DNA from: an uncultured Prevotella sp. | GTDB taxonomy: Bacteria > Bacteroidota > Bacteroidia > Bacteroidales > Bacteroidaceae | Length of the DNA stretch: 64,000 nucleotides | Reading direction: 5' to 3' | NCBI GenBank assembly: GCA_946404405.1 | Contig: CAMJDL010000004.1 | Coordinates: 1-64,000, forward strand | Part shown: positions 1 through 10,034 of the stretch, piece by piece | Numbering within the stretch: the first letter of the stretch is position 1 | Layout: each line of letters opens with the position of its first letter | Notes under the pieces: model-generated | Told to the model about the DNA's origin: nothing | The model's input: only the letters and a program-made list of their open reading frames with translations | The model's database searches: none | Program-made: the position numbers and the translations under genes

Positions 1-2
1 CG

Positions 3-2696
3 CGCCTGAAGAAGGACAAGGATCATCCCTACCAGTGTCATGGTGTGAACGACTTCATCGGCAAAGACGACGTGGTGGATGAGTATATGTTCTATTACTG
101 CAACAAGCTTGAGAAGGTCATCCTGCCTAAGGAGGCCACCTATATCGGTGAGCACGTGTTCGACAATGCCGTGAACCTGAAGCATCTCGCCATCGGCGAC
201 AAGGTGACAGGCTACGACGACCGCGTGACCTACCAGGTGCCCGGCATCGACGAGATGGTGTTCATGACCACCAAGAAGGCCGTGAGCGACGCCTCTGGCG
301 GCCTTGACGGCAGCGGCCAGTACTGGTTCTGGACCTACGACTCATGGGAGACGCCCATCAATGCCGTCTATTGCCGCAACAACCTGGTACCGGTATATGC
401 CAACGAGCCTACCCTGACCAAGTGCGCAAGCAGTATCACCGCCGCATTCAAGGACGACCGTGCACTGGATGCCTTTGCAGCCAAGGGCTATTTCTTCCCA
501 TCGGAATATATGCAGCTGACCAACATCGACGGCATTCTGACAGACAGCGGTGTGGAGACCTTCGACGAGCTGGTCGGCTTCACCAAGATGACTGAATTAG
601 GCAGTGCACTGGCAGGCTGCGACAATCTGAAGCGCGTCTATCTGCCTGCATCGCTAAAGAAGATGAACTACCAGGGCTTCAAGGGTTGCAAGAGCCTGAT
701 GGATGTCTATGTCTATTGCGACACCATCCCGCAGCTGGAAGACGGCACCTTCGACGACCTGCCCATGTTCTATCGCATCAATGTGCCCATGAAGCTGGTG
801 AAGCGCTATCGTGAGGCCTGGCCGCAGTATGCCAACCACATCGTGGGCAACAACTTCGCAGCGCCGGGCAGCGACATGCTCGTGGTGACCACCACCGAGA
901 AGAACACTCTGGCCAAGGAGTTGGGACTCAAGGTGAAACACTCCAAGATAGAGACCGGCACTGGCAATATGCACATTGACGAGCTGGAGGGCGCCTACTC
1001 GCATATCCGCAAGCTGAAGGTGGTCGGTCCTATCTCCGGTCAGGACTTCAGCGTGCTGCGCTACCTGGCAGGCTATTGCGGATGGACTGACTCACGCAAC
1101 TGCCTGGGCCAGCTGGAATATCTGGATCTCTACGATGCTACGGTAGAGCCCAGTGATTGGTATGCAGCCCCCGACAGGCTTGTGCTAACCAGCCACTCGT
1201 CGATCGTGAAGGAGGCCAATGTGCTGCCCTACTACGCCTTCCTGAGGGCTTACTCGCTGAAGAAACTCATCCTGCCGAAGACCCTGAAGACCATCCACAG
1301 CCGCTCGCTGCTGGAGTGTGAGTCTCTGGAGACGGTGGTCATCGGCGACTCGACAAACTATATCAACTGGGATGCCTTCGACGACTGCGTATCGCTGACC
1401 CGTATGTACATCCTGGCAGACAAGAAGCCTGAGATGACCCAGGACAACTGGCTGTGGCGCAACTTGTGCAACAACTACAACCCGACGTTCGACGCCTTCT
1501 ATGTGCGCCCGAGCCTCTACAAGGACTATGTGGCAGACGATGCCTATACCGGCTCGTCATGGCAGCGCACCAAAAACATCTCTTCCGGCGTGTTCAAGGA
1601 CGACGAATCGTTTGCCGCCTTTGCCGCCCATGCCGCCGCCACCAAGGAGGAACTGCAGGGCGTGGACAATGTGGACGGATGGTTCAAGAACCGTCCAAAT
1701 ATCAAGGACCTCTCGCTGCTGAGCAACACCTCGGTGACAGAGCTGAAGGCCGCCGACATGAAGCCGCTGACCAAGCTGGAGCGTATCGGTATGCCGATGA
1801 TGCTGGAGCAGATTGAGGACAACAGTTTCAGCGATGCCAAGAACCTGCGCTGGGCCGACTTTACTAATTGCTTTGATATTGATATGATGGCCAACCTCCA
1901 GAACGGCGGCTTGCGCAAGAAGGGCCTCACGGAGAACACGCTGTGCTACTTGCCAACAGCCTACGGACAGACTGACGAGGTGAACGTGGTGGTAGGCGAT
2001 ACCACAGGCGTGATGAACTGCGCCACCTACAGGCTGATTGACGGTCAGGACTACGACGTGCCTTACAAGTTCAATGCCGCAAAGGTAGAGAACACCCGCA
2101 CGCTGGTCAAGAGTGCAGCACCTTACACCATCTGTCTGCCTTATGATATGCAGATACCAAACGGCGCGAAGGCTTATAAACTGTCAGGCCGCAGCACCAA
2201 CGAGCTGATATTCACGGAGACGACGGAGACGCTGAAGGCACTACAGCCATACCTCATCTGGACAACCAGTGGCGACGCATCGCTGAATGCTGGTGCGACA
2301 GAGATTCCCGCCAACGGCGGAACTATCTATGGCAAGCAGCAGGATGCCCCGGGCTATTCGATGCGCGGCACCCTCTACGGCATCAGCAATGCCGAGGCTG
2401 CCGATCTGGGAGCCTATACCCTGCAGCAGGACGGCAAGTGGCATCCCGTGATGTCTGACAGTGACGAGCACCGTGCCGCCCGCATTCTGCCCTTCCGTGC
2501 CTATCTGTTGCAGAACCGTGGCGTAGCAGGTGCCCGTGCTATCGGCATGACGCTGGAAGACGTGACAGGCATCGAGCAGCTGCGCACCATCGATAGCAAT
2601 GGCACAGAGCGCGTCTACGACCTGAACGGCCGTCAGATCTCAGCGCCTGCGAAGGGAATAAACATCATCAATGGTAAAAAGGTTATTAACAGATAA
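3..2696 (+). CDS. BspA-like leucine-rich-repeat surface protein, copy 1 (5' end outside window)
   Basis: The reading frame is open from base 3, and its first codons (RLKKDKDHPYQCHGVNDF) match residues about 1345 onward of the next paralogue, so the gene begins upstream of the window and the GTG at 45 is internal. Irregular LRR units of the LRR_5/BspA type recur (LILPKTLKTI, LETVVIGDST, LKHLAIGDK). Members of this family are cell-surface adhesins in oral and gut Bacteroidota. The C-terminal 280 residues form a beta-rich domain ending in VYDLNGRQIS and INGKKVINR, a tail of the kind seen on exported Prevotella proteins and possibly a type IX secretion signal (inference). The stop codon is 6 bp before a lipoprotein gene. 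About 550 nt near the 3' end (1894-2446) look identical to 9226-9778 of copy 2, while the last 60 nt match copy 3 instead. Confidence 0.9.
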   Translation, partial: RLKKDKDHPYQCHGVNDFIGKDDVVDEYMFYYCNKLEKVILPKEATYIGEHVFDNAVNLKHLAIGDKVTGYDDRVTYQVPGIDEMVFMTTKKAVSDASGGLDGSGQYWFWTYDSWETPINAVYCRNNLVPVYANEPTLTKCASSITAAFKDDRALDAFAAKGYFFPSEYMQLTNIDGILTDSGVETFDELVGFTKMTELGSALAGCDNLKRVYLPASLKKMNYQGFKGCKSLMDVYVYCDTIPQLEDGTFDDLPMFYRINVPMKLVKRYREAWPQYANHIVGNNFAAPGSDMLVVTTTEKNTLAKELGLKVKHSKIETGTGNMHIDELEGAYSHIRKLKVVGPISGQDFSVLRYLAGYCGWTDSRNCLGQLEYLDLYDATVEPSDWYAAPDRLVLTSHSSIVKEANVLPYYAFLRAYSLKKLILPKTLKTIHSRSLLECESLETVVIGDSTNYINWDAFDDCVSLTRMYILADKKPEMTQDNWLWRNLCNNYNPTFDAFYVRPSLYKDYVADDAYTGSSWQRTKNISSGVFKDDESFAAFAAHAAATKEELQGVDNVDGWFKNRPNIKDLSLLSNTSVTELKAADMKPLTKLERIGMPMMLEQIEDNSFSDAKNLRWADFTNCFDIDMMANLQNGGLRKKGLTENTLCYLPTAYGQTDEVNVVVGDTTGVMNCATYRLIDGQDYDVPYKFNAAKVENTRTLVKSAAPYTICLPYDMQIPNGAKAYKLSGRSTNELIFTETTETLKALQPYLIWTTSGDASLNAGATEIPANGGTIYGKQQDAPGYSMRGTLYGISNAEAADLGAYTLQQDGKWHPVMSDSDEHRAARILPFRAYLLQNRGVAGARAIGMTLEDVTGIEQLRTIDSNGTERVYDLNGRQISAPAKGINIINGKKVINR

Positions 2697-2702
2697 ACGA
2701 CA

Positions 2703-3320
2703 ATGAAGAAGATACAGATGATGAATATGCTGCTCGGGGGCCTGCTGGTCCTCGGCAGCCTTACCGCTTGCGGTGGTGACGACAGCACAGATACCCCCCC
2801 AACACCACCCGCAAAGGTGGCAACGAGTGTGAAGGTAGATTATAGTGCTACTGTTTCGCAGCAGCTGCTCGACGTAGCAACGGTCACCGTGCGCTATATC
2901 GGTGAGAATGGTCAGGTGGCACAGGAGCAGATGTCGTCCACCACCTGGACGAAGCGTGTCAACATCCCATTGCCAGCCAAGGCAGGCCTGAACATCCAGC
3001 CCACACTGAAGGGTAGTGTGGCTGATGGGGAGTACACCCTCAGCGCCAAAGGTCAGGTGGCCTACAGCTGGCTTGACCAGGATGGTCAGCAGCTCAACGC
3101 AGGAGCCACGGAGAAGACGCCCGATATGGAGGCCGTATTCTATGCCGACGGTCTGGGACAGTATCTGGGTGCCATCACCGCCAACTGTCAGTTGGTGCGT
3201 GCCTTCGCCAAGGACTATTCTGTCAGCGATACCACTGTCGCCTGGGGCGGCAATGCGGGTGACGACAGCACGCAGGGCACTGGCATTTCGAACGAAGGTG
3301 CCACAGGTGACAACCGATAG
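2703..3320 (+). CDS. Small lipoprotein paired with BspA-like protein, copy 1
   Basis: The 205-aa product starts with a lipoprotein signal peptide (MKKIQMMNML...LGSLTAC) with Cys at residue 23. An acidic stretch follows (GGDDSTD), like the surface-export signal of Bacteroidota lipoproteins, then a Pro/Thr linker coded across a run of seven C residues (2794-2800). The rest looks beta-rich and has no domain I recognise. It starts 6 bp after copy 1 of the LRR gene and ends 21 bp before copy 2, so it is almost certainly co-transcribed. It is almost the same as the lipoproteins at 10035 and 17454. An accessory or anchor role for the neighbouring LRR protein is inferred only from the strict pairing. 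Confidence 0.88.
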   Translation: MKKIQMMNMLLGGLLVLGSLTACGGDDSTDTPPTPPAKVATSVKVDYSATVSQQLLDVATVTVRYIGENGQVAQEQMSSTTWTKRVNIPLPAKAGLNIQPTLKGSVADGEYTLSAKGQVAYSWLDQDGQQLNAGATEKTPDMEAVFYADGLGQYLGAITANCQLVRAFAKDYSVSDTTVAWGGNAGDDSTQGTGISNEGATGDNR

Positions 3321-3341
3321 CGCAAATAAATAACTATATAA

Positions 3342-6300
3342 ATGAAAAAACTGAGATTTTTATTGACCCTCTGGCTGGCGATAGCAGCTACGGGGGTATG
3401 GGCTGAAGAAAGCCCCGGAACCGTGGCCGACAGCATCCCCGAGCTGGTGCAGATGAGCGACGGCCGCATTGTCAAGGCGATGCAAGTGCCACGGCGTGCA
3501 TCGGACGAGGACTACACCTATACGTATAAAGGTGTGAAGTACACATACATTTCGGAGAACAACTACACGAATTTCTTCAATACCAGCGTGCATACCCCAG
3601 AGACTTACGGCTGGTACAAGGACGACGACGGCTGGTTTATCAATGCCGAAGGTGCCTACATCACCGCAGCCTCTATCGACGAGGAGAGCGTGCCAGAGAA
3701 CGGCGAGGTGTATATCCTCAACGACCTGGTGGGCTACTTCACCAGTCACACCCATCTGGGCTGTGTGGCCGATCAGGGCTTTACTGGCGAGTCGAAGGTG
3801 AAGCGCATCTACTTCCAGGACGCTAATGCGCAGGCCTACAATGCCAACAGCGAGTTCCACTTCTTCATCGGCCACAAGGCCTTTGCCAATGCGCCGCATC
3901 TGGAGAAGGTGGACCTGATGCAGTACACCACCAAGGGCACCAACCACTGGGAGGCGATGCCTGCCAATCGGGTGAAGAGCATCTGGGACAATGCCTTCGA
4001 GGGCTCGCCCAACGCTATGATCCGTGTGGCTACCTCAGTGATAGACGACTACCGCAACAGTAGTGTGTGGGCAACGCACAAGGACCGCATCATCAGCTAC
4101 GAGCCTTCAGGCTATGAGATCAAGGAGTACGGTGCCCGCTACAAGTGTATGCTGGCACAGGACGGCAAGACCTATCTGACCAACGACGGCAATCAGCGCG
4201 AGGAGGTGATGAAGCAGCTGCGCCTGTGGAATGCCGACTACTGGGGCTTAAACGCTACTTCGCTGATGGCACCTGCCGACAATGGCGCTACGGTGTATTA
4301 CACCACCATCGAGGGATCCGATACCGAATACCTGAAGAAAAACAATGGCGTGCTGAGAGTCTATAACGACGTGGGCTCGTACTACAACTACAAGAACATC
4401 GCCATCCGCCGCGACGCCTTTGCCAACTGCGAGGATCTGAAATCCGTAGAGTTCTGGCAGACCAACGGTCGCAGCGACAATTCGTACAGCGACCTGAAGG
4501 TGGTGATCGAGAACGGTGCCTTCCGAGGCTGTAAGAACCTGAAGGAGATTCGCCTGTACTACTATGCACAAGACGGCGAAGATCGCTGGCAGGTCCTCGG
4601 TCCGGAGGATGTGATTCCAGGCGATGACATTTTTGGCATACCCAGCCCTGAAGAATTAGAAAACATGACGGAGGAGCAGCAGAAAGAAGAACTTAGTGCG
4701 ATAAATCGGGACTTCCGCATATTGGTATCGCCGTCAAGATATCTTGATTTCCTTAGTGATCCCAACTGGGCTCTCTATGCCGGCTTTATCAAAGCAGCCG
4801 ACTTTGAGCCCACTAACAAGAAGCCCATTGAAAAAGACGGGCTGACGTATGAGTATATGTCAACAGGAAATGGTATCTTATCCACTACCAACGTCGTGTC
4901 ACAAAACTGGTCGTGGTGGAGTGTACCTGTTCTTCTTGCTGAAGCTGCCATGATTGCTTATTCCGGCTATCAGATTGCCAAATCAATCAAGGAGAGTATT
5001 GCTGCTTCTGCTGCTTCCATGGCAAATGCTGCTCAAAAGGGTGGACAAATCATGACGGAAAGCCAAATAACCGCATTTACGAGTTCGGTTTACAATCTTG
5101 GTGGGTGTGGTGCGGAAAATGCGACTGCAGCAGAATGTGCCGCAATAGCTGGTGTAAATCTTAAATCGCTTGGTGTACCGAGGCTGGTGGTCCATACACT
5201 TTATGACTTTGGAATCTGTTCTCGTGAAGGTATCGTTTATTCTTTTACTCCAGAATTATTGAAAAGTGGTATTGTTGCACCTTTTTCGACCATTTCTACA
5301 CCTGATATCTTGACTGAATGTTTTACTACGTTGAATAACTCATTAATTGGGTTAACAATAAGTAGTTACGGAGGTTCGAGTATCTTGAGTGCCGGGCTGG
5401 CTACGGAAATTGCGAAATTTGCTGGAATTACTGGCCTCAATATGGGAGCAGCACTGACGGCAGCCCGTTTGCTCGGTGACGACTACAACGGCGACAAGTT
5501 CCGCAGGGGTCTTGTGGCCAACAATAGGTCATACATTCACGCTGTATCAGTGACAGGCGTAGGTCTGAACATGGTTTATACACCATCGAAGAATATGGTG
5601 TATCATCAGTATATCAGCAAGGCCGATCCCAACCTGAAGACGGCCAATATCTATGCCGGTGCCGACACTGACACCCGCACCATGGCGTTCCGCAAGAGCG
5701 TATTTGCTGGTAACACCAATCTGGTGGATGTACGCTTCCACGAGGCTAAAGGCACCACTACCAAGCAGAGCGTGCCCATGACGATCGCCATCCCTGACTC
5801 GGCTTTCGCCGACTGTACCAGCATGGAGCGCTTCGACCTGCGCCTCTATACCGGCGGCAAACCCTCACAGGCGCTCGGACCTGAGAACTTCATCCTCAGC
5901 GGCGACAGCATTTTTGCCGGCTGCGACTCTACCAAACTGAAGATTATCATTCCAAAGGACCGCAAGCAAGACTTCCTCGACGATGATATGTGGAGCAAGT
6001 ACAAGCGTTACTTCACTTACGAAGATACAGAATATCCTGGCGGACTCGACGACTTCGGTGTGAACTATGTCTATGCCTATGAGGGCAATAGCACCCAGAA
6101 GGTGTCGATGAGTGGCGGCCACAAGGTGGAGCACCTGGTTGCCTGGGGACCCGATGATAGCTGGATTAACGACCACAAGGGCCAGCTGGGTCTGTTCAAC
6201 GACATCGGCATCTACAACAGCTATAAGCTCGACTACGTACGCAAGAATGCCTTCCGTGGCAACCAGAACCTGAAGAACGTCTCATGCTGGGACATCAAAG

Positions 6301-9300
6301 GTTGGCTGTGGGGTGGCGACACCTACTACGACTTCAATGTAGCCCTGCAGGATTCCAGCTTCGCCGACTGCCCGAACCTGGAGGCGTTCGACCTGCTCTA
6401 TTTCTGTACCGATGGTATCAACACTGTCAGAGAGCTACGGCCTTCTCAGCTGCCGTTAGGTAGCGGTGTGTTTAACAATACACCTAAACTGATGCTGAAG
6501 ATGACCCAGCAGCAACAGCGCTGGTTCGAGGCAGACACGACATGGGCCAAGTATAAGGACAAGTTTACCCCCTGTCTGATGAAGCCTGTTGACGCAGGCG
6601 TGAAGAAAGCCCTGAAAGACCTGCGTTACACCACTGCCGTGGGCAGTCCATCGACATGGGACGACGTGATCGATATGAGCCGCCTGAAGGAGAAAGGATA
6701 CGAATGGCTCAACGGCAAACTGGCTGTCAACAAAGACATCAAGCTGTTCCCCGAATTCAAGCAGTTTGAATGGGCTGGTCTCGACTTCATCGGTGGTTCG
6801 TGGTTCGTCAATGACTACAACCTGACTGCCATCGAGCTGCCCTCGACCATCAAGAAGATTGGCGGTTATGCCTTCCAGAACTGCGACCTGCGCGAGATAG
6901 AGATTCCCGCCGCAGTGACGCAGATTGACGAGATGGCTTTCAACGGCAACGCGAACATGAAGGTGATCCGCTGCCTGGGCACCACACCGGCTGCGTTGGG
7001 CACAGCAGTATTCGAGAAACCTGAAGGACTGAAGATCTACGTGCCTGCCGAGGCTGTCAACGCCTACAAGGAGAAATGGAGCGACTATAAGGACTATATC
7101 GTGGCTGCCAGCGACGCACAGACATTCCCCAAGAGCGTCACTACCACTGAGGTGGGACAACTGGCTGCGAAACTTGGTCTAGAGACCACTATGAGCGGTG
7201 ACTTCCTGACAGGCCTGAAGGGTGCCTACTGGAACATCGACTCGCTGACCGTGAGCGGTCCGCTGAATGGTGTCGATGTGGGTGTGCTGCGCTTCCTGGG
7301 CGGTGCCGACGTGAACAACAGCGACCCGACCTACGGACGCCTGCGCTACCTTAATTTATATAACGCGCGCCTGAAGAAGGACAAGGATCATCCCTACCAG
7401 TGTCATGGTGTGAACGACTTTATCGACAACGACGACGTGGTGGATGAGTATATGTTCTACTACTGCAACAAGCTTGAGACTGTCATCCTGCCCAAGGAGG
7501 CAACCTATATCGGCGAGCACGTGTTCGACAATGCCACCAGTCTGAAGCATCTCGCCGTTGGCGACAAGACCACAGGCTATGACGACCGCGTGACCTACGA
7601 GACTACAGGACTTGACGAACTGGTATTCCTGACCACCCAGAAGGCCGCCAGTGACGCTACCAAGGGCTGGAGATGGAACTTTGACTCGTGGGAGGTTCCC
7701 ATCAATACGGTCTATTGTCGCAAAAACCTGGTTGGAGCCTACGCTAACGAACCCGCTCTGACGCAATGGATGCAAGGCATTGTAGCACCCTTTGCCGACG
7801 ACCGCGCTCTGGATGCCTTTGCTGCCAAGGGCTATTTCTTCCCGTCGGAATATCTGCAGTTAGCCAACATCGACGGCATTCTGACAGGCAGCGGCGTGGA
7901 GACCTTCGACGAGCTGCGCAACTTCAAAGCAGTGGGCGACCTGGGCAGTACCTTTGCCGATTGCGACCAGCTGCGCCGCATCACCCTGCCCGACACGCTG
8001 CGCACCATGGGCTATAGCGCCTTTAAGGGATGCTCGAAACTGGACAGCATCTATATCTATGCCGACAGCGTGCCTGCCATCGAAAGCGGTACCTTCCGCG
8101 ACCTGCCCTCATCGTTCAAGATTTATGTGCCAAAGACACTGGCCAAACTCTATCGCACCGAGTGGGCTGAATATGCCGACCACATCGTGGGCGACAACAG
8201 TGCCGCCTGGAGCGACCTCATCGAGATTACCACCACAGGATACGGACAGGTGGCAGAGAAGCTGGGACTGACCACCGAGCGCAAACTCTATAGCAATGGC
8301 CAGACAAAGTATGTACGCGGCATCTATGGTAACTATTCGCATATTCGCCGACTGAAAATCAACGGTCCTATCTCGGGTGAGGACTTTGCCGTGCTGCGCT
8401 ACTTAGGTGGCTACTGCGGCTGGAGCGACTCGCACAATGTCATGGCTCCGCTGGAATACCTCGACCTCTACGATGCACAGGTGGTGAAGAGTGATGCTAT
8501 CATTGCCGAAGACCGCTGGTTTGCCACCGACGACAAAGTGAAAGAGGACAACGTACTGCCGCCGTTCGCCCTGCGCCGTGCTTATGCGCTGAAGACGCTT
8601 ATCCTGCCAAAGACCCTGAAGAAGATTGCAACGCGCTCGTTGATGGAGTGTGAGGCTCTGGAGACCGTGGTGATTGGCGACGATGTAGAGACCATCAACT
8701 GGGATGCCTTCGACGATGACGTGGCGCTGACCCGTATGTACATCCTGGCCAAGAAGAAGCCTAAGATGGATACCGACGTGTTCTTCTGGCGTTGGATGTG
8801 CAATAACTACAACCCGACGTTCGATGCCTTCTATGTGCGTCCGAGCCTCTATAGTGACTATGTAGCTGATGGTGATTATACCGGGTCGTCATGGCAGCGT
8901 ACCAACAATATCTCTACCGGTGCATTCAAGGATGACGAATCGTTTGCAGCCTTTGCCGCACACGCCGCAGCTACCGAGGACGACCTGGTAGGTGTGAGCA
9001 GTGTGGACGGATGGTTTGCTAACCGTACCGGCATCAAAGACCTCACTCCACTGCGCTATACGCTTGTAGATTCGCTGAAGGCTGCCGACATGAAACCGCT
9101 GACCAATCTGGAGCGCATTGCCATGCCGATGATGCTTGCCGGCATTGATGACGGTGCTTTTGCCGATGCCAAGAATCTGCGCTGGGCCGACATGATGTTG
9201 TGCGGCAAAAATGATCTGATAACTGACCTCCAGAACGGCGGCTTGCGCAAGAAGGGCCTCACGGAGAACACGCTGTGCTACTTGCCAACAGCCTACGGAC

Positions 9301-10028
9301 AGACTGACGAGGTGAACGTGGTGGTAGGCGATACCACAGGCGTGATGAACTGCGCCACCTACAGGCTGATTGACGGTCAGGACTACGACGTGCCTTACAA
9401 GTTCAATGCCGCAAAGGTAGAGAACACCCGCACGCTGGTCAAGAGTGCAGCACCTTACACCATCTGTCTGCCTTATGATATGCAGATACCAAACGGCGCG
9501 AAGGCTTATAAACTGTCAGGCCGCAGCACCAACGAGCTGATATTCACGGAGACGACGGAGACGCTGAAGGCACTACAGCCATACCTCATCTGGACAACCA
9601 GTGGCGACGCATCGCTGAATGCTGGTGCGACAGAGATTCCCGCCAACGGCGGAACTATCTATGGCAAGCAGCAGGATGCCCCGGGCTATTCGATGCGCGG
9701 CACCCTCTACGGCATCAGCAATGCCGAGGCTGCCGATCTGGGAGCCTATACCCTGCAGCAGGACGGCAAGTGGCATCCTGTGATGTCTGACACCGACAAT
9801 CACCGTGCCGCCCGCATCCTGCCCTTCCGTGCCTATCTGTTGCAAAACCGTGGTGTAGCAGGTGCCCGTGCCATCGGCATGACGCTGGAAGACGTGACAG
9901 GCATCGAGCAGCTGCGCACTATCGACAGCAATGGCACAGAGCGCATCTACGACCTAAATGGTCGTCAGTTGTCAACTTCGACAAAGGGAATCAATATTAT
10001 CAATGGTAAAAAGGTTATTAACAGATAA
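3342..10028 (+). CDS. Giant BspA-like LRR surface protein, copy 2 (2228 aa)
   Basis: Signal peptide MKKLRFLL...ATGVWA is followed by many BspA-type LRR units (AFANCEDLKSVEFW, GAFRGCKNLKEI, YAFQNCDLREIEI). Two larger modules of about 400 residues are internal duplicates, each beginning with a TTT.GQ.A.KLGL segment and a GPI/LSG.D..VLR.LGG motif. The C-terminal domain ends in YDLNGRQLS and INGKKVINR. Between about residues 523 and 711 the LRR pattern is interrupted by an Ala/Gly/Ser-rich, partly hydrophobic segment with four Cys. Its DNA (about 4860-5460) is visibly richer in A and T than the flanks and it has no counterpart in copy 3. Such proteins are known as surface adhesins; the role of the inserted segment is unknown. 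It starts 21 bp after one lipoprotein gene and ends 6 bp before the next. Confidence 0.92.
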   Translation: MKKLRFLLTLWLAIAATGVWAEESPGTVADSIPELVQMSDGRIVKAMQVPRRASDEDYTYTYKGVKYTYISENNYTNFFNTSVHTPETYGWYKDDDGWFINAEGAYITAASIDEESVPENGEVYILNDLVGYFTSHTHLGCVADQGFTGESKVKRIYFQDANAQAYNANSEFHFFIGHKAFANAPHLEKVDLMQYTTKGTNHWEAMPANRVKSIWDNAFEGSPNAMIRVATSVIDDYRNSSVWATHKDRIISYEPSGYEIKEYGARYKCMLAQDGKTYLTNDGNQREEVMKQLRLWNADYWGLNATSLMAPADNGATVYYTTIEGSDTEYLKKNNGVLRVYNDVGSYYNYKNIAIRRDAFANCEDLKSVEFWQTNGRSDNSYSDLKVVIENGAFRGCKNLKEIRLYYYAQDGEDRWQVLGPEDVIPGDDIFGIPSPEELENMTEEQQKEELSAINRDFRILVSPSRYLDFLSDPNWALYAGFIKAADFEPTNKKPIEKDGLTYEYMSTGNGILSTTNVVSQNWSWWSVPVLLAEAAMIAYSGYQIAKSIKESIAASAASMANAAQKGGQIMTESQITAFTSSVYNLGGCGAENATAAECAAIAGVNLKSLGVPRLVVHTLYDFGICSREGIVYSFTPELLKSGIVAPFSTISTPDILTECFTTLNNSLIGLTISSYGGSSILSAGLATEIAKFAGITGLNMGAALTAARLLGDDYNGDKFRRGLVANNRSYIHAVSVTGVGLNMVYTPSKNMVYHQYISKADPNLKTANIYAGADTDTRTMAFRKSVFAGNTNLVDVRFHEAKGTTTKQSVPMTIAIPDSAFADCTSMERFDLRLYTGGKPSQALGPENFILSGDSIFAGCDSTKLKIIIPKDRKQDFLDDDMWSKYKRYFTYEDTEYPGGLDDFGVNYVYAYEGNSTQKVSMSGGHKVEHLVAWGPDDSWINDHKGQLGLFNDIGIYNSYKLDYVRKNAFRGNQNLKNVSCWDIKGWLWGGDTYYDFNVALQDSSFADCPNLEAFDLLYFCTDGINTVRELRPSQLPLGSGVFNNTPKLMLKMTQQQQRWFEADTTWAKYKDKFTPCLMKPVDAGVKKALKDLRYTTAVGSPSTWDDVIDMSRLKEKGYEWLNGKLAVNKDIKLFPEFKQFEWAGLDFIGGSWFVNDYNLTAIELPSTIKKIGGYAFQNCDLREIEIPAAVTQIDEMAFNGNANMKVIRCLGTTPAALGTAVFEKPEGLKIYVPAEAVNAYKEKWSDYKDYIVAASDAQTFPKSVTTTEVGQLAAKLGLETTMSGDFLTGLKGAYWNIDSLTVSGPLNGVDVGVLRFLGGADVNNSDPTYGRLRYLNLYNARLKKDKDHPYQCHGVNDFIDNDDVVDEYMFYYCNKLETVILPKEATYIGEHVFDNATSLKHLAVGDKTTGYDDRVTYETTGLDELVFLTTQKAASDATKGWRWNFDSWEVPINTVYCRKNLVGAYANEPALTQWMQGIVAPFADDRALDAFAAKGYFFPSEYLQLANIDGILTGSGVETFDELRNFKAVGDLGSTFADCDQLRRITLPDTLRTMGYSAFKGCSKLDSIYIYADSVPAIESGTFRDLPSSFKIYVPKTLAKLYRTEWAEYADHIVGDNSAAWSDLIEITTTGYGQVAEKLGLTTERKLYSNGQTKYVRGIYGNYSHIRRLKINGPISGEDFAVLRYLGGYCGWSDSHNVMAPLEYLDLYDAQVVKSDAIIAEDRWFATDDKVKEDNVLPPFALRRAYALKTLILPKTLKKIATRSLMECEALETVVIGDDVETINWDAFDDDVALTRMYILAKKKPKMDTDVFFWRWMCNNYNPTFDAFYVRPSLYSDYVADGDYTGSSWQRTNNISTGAFKDDESFAAFAAHAAATEDDLVGVSSVDGWFANRTGIKDLTPLRYTLVDSLKAADMKPLTNLERIAMPMMLAGIDDGAFADAKNLRWADMMLCGKNDLITDLQNGGLRKKGLTENTLCYLPTAYGQTDEVNVVVGDTTGVMNCATYRLIDGQDYDVPYKFNAAKVENTRTLVKSAAPYTICLPYDMQIPNGAKAYKLSGRSTNELIFTETTETLKALQPYLIWTTSGDASLNAGATEIPANGGTIYGKQQDAPGYSMRGTLYGISNAEAADLGAYTLQQDGKWHPVMSDTDNHRAARILPFRAYLLQNRGVAGARAIGMTLEDVTGIEQLRTIDSNGTERIYDLNGRQLSTSTKGINIINGKKVINR

Positions 10029-10034
10029 ACGACA

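Noticed and set aside
45..47. GTG at 45 as the start of the first LRR gene
   Set aside because: The frame is open to base 3 and the codons before GTG match the inside of the paralogue at about 7367, so the gene starts outside the window.
654..1004. Long open frames on the minus strand inside the LRR genes
   Set aside because: They are by-products of GC-rich codon bias on the plus strand; their translations are low-complexity, rich in His/Val/Leu, lack signal or domain motifs, and recur at equivalent places of each LRR copy.
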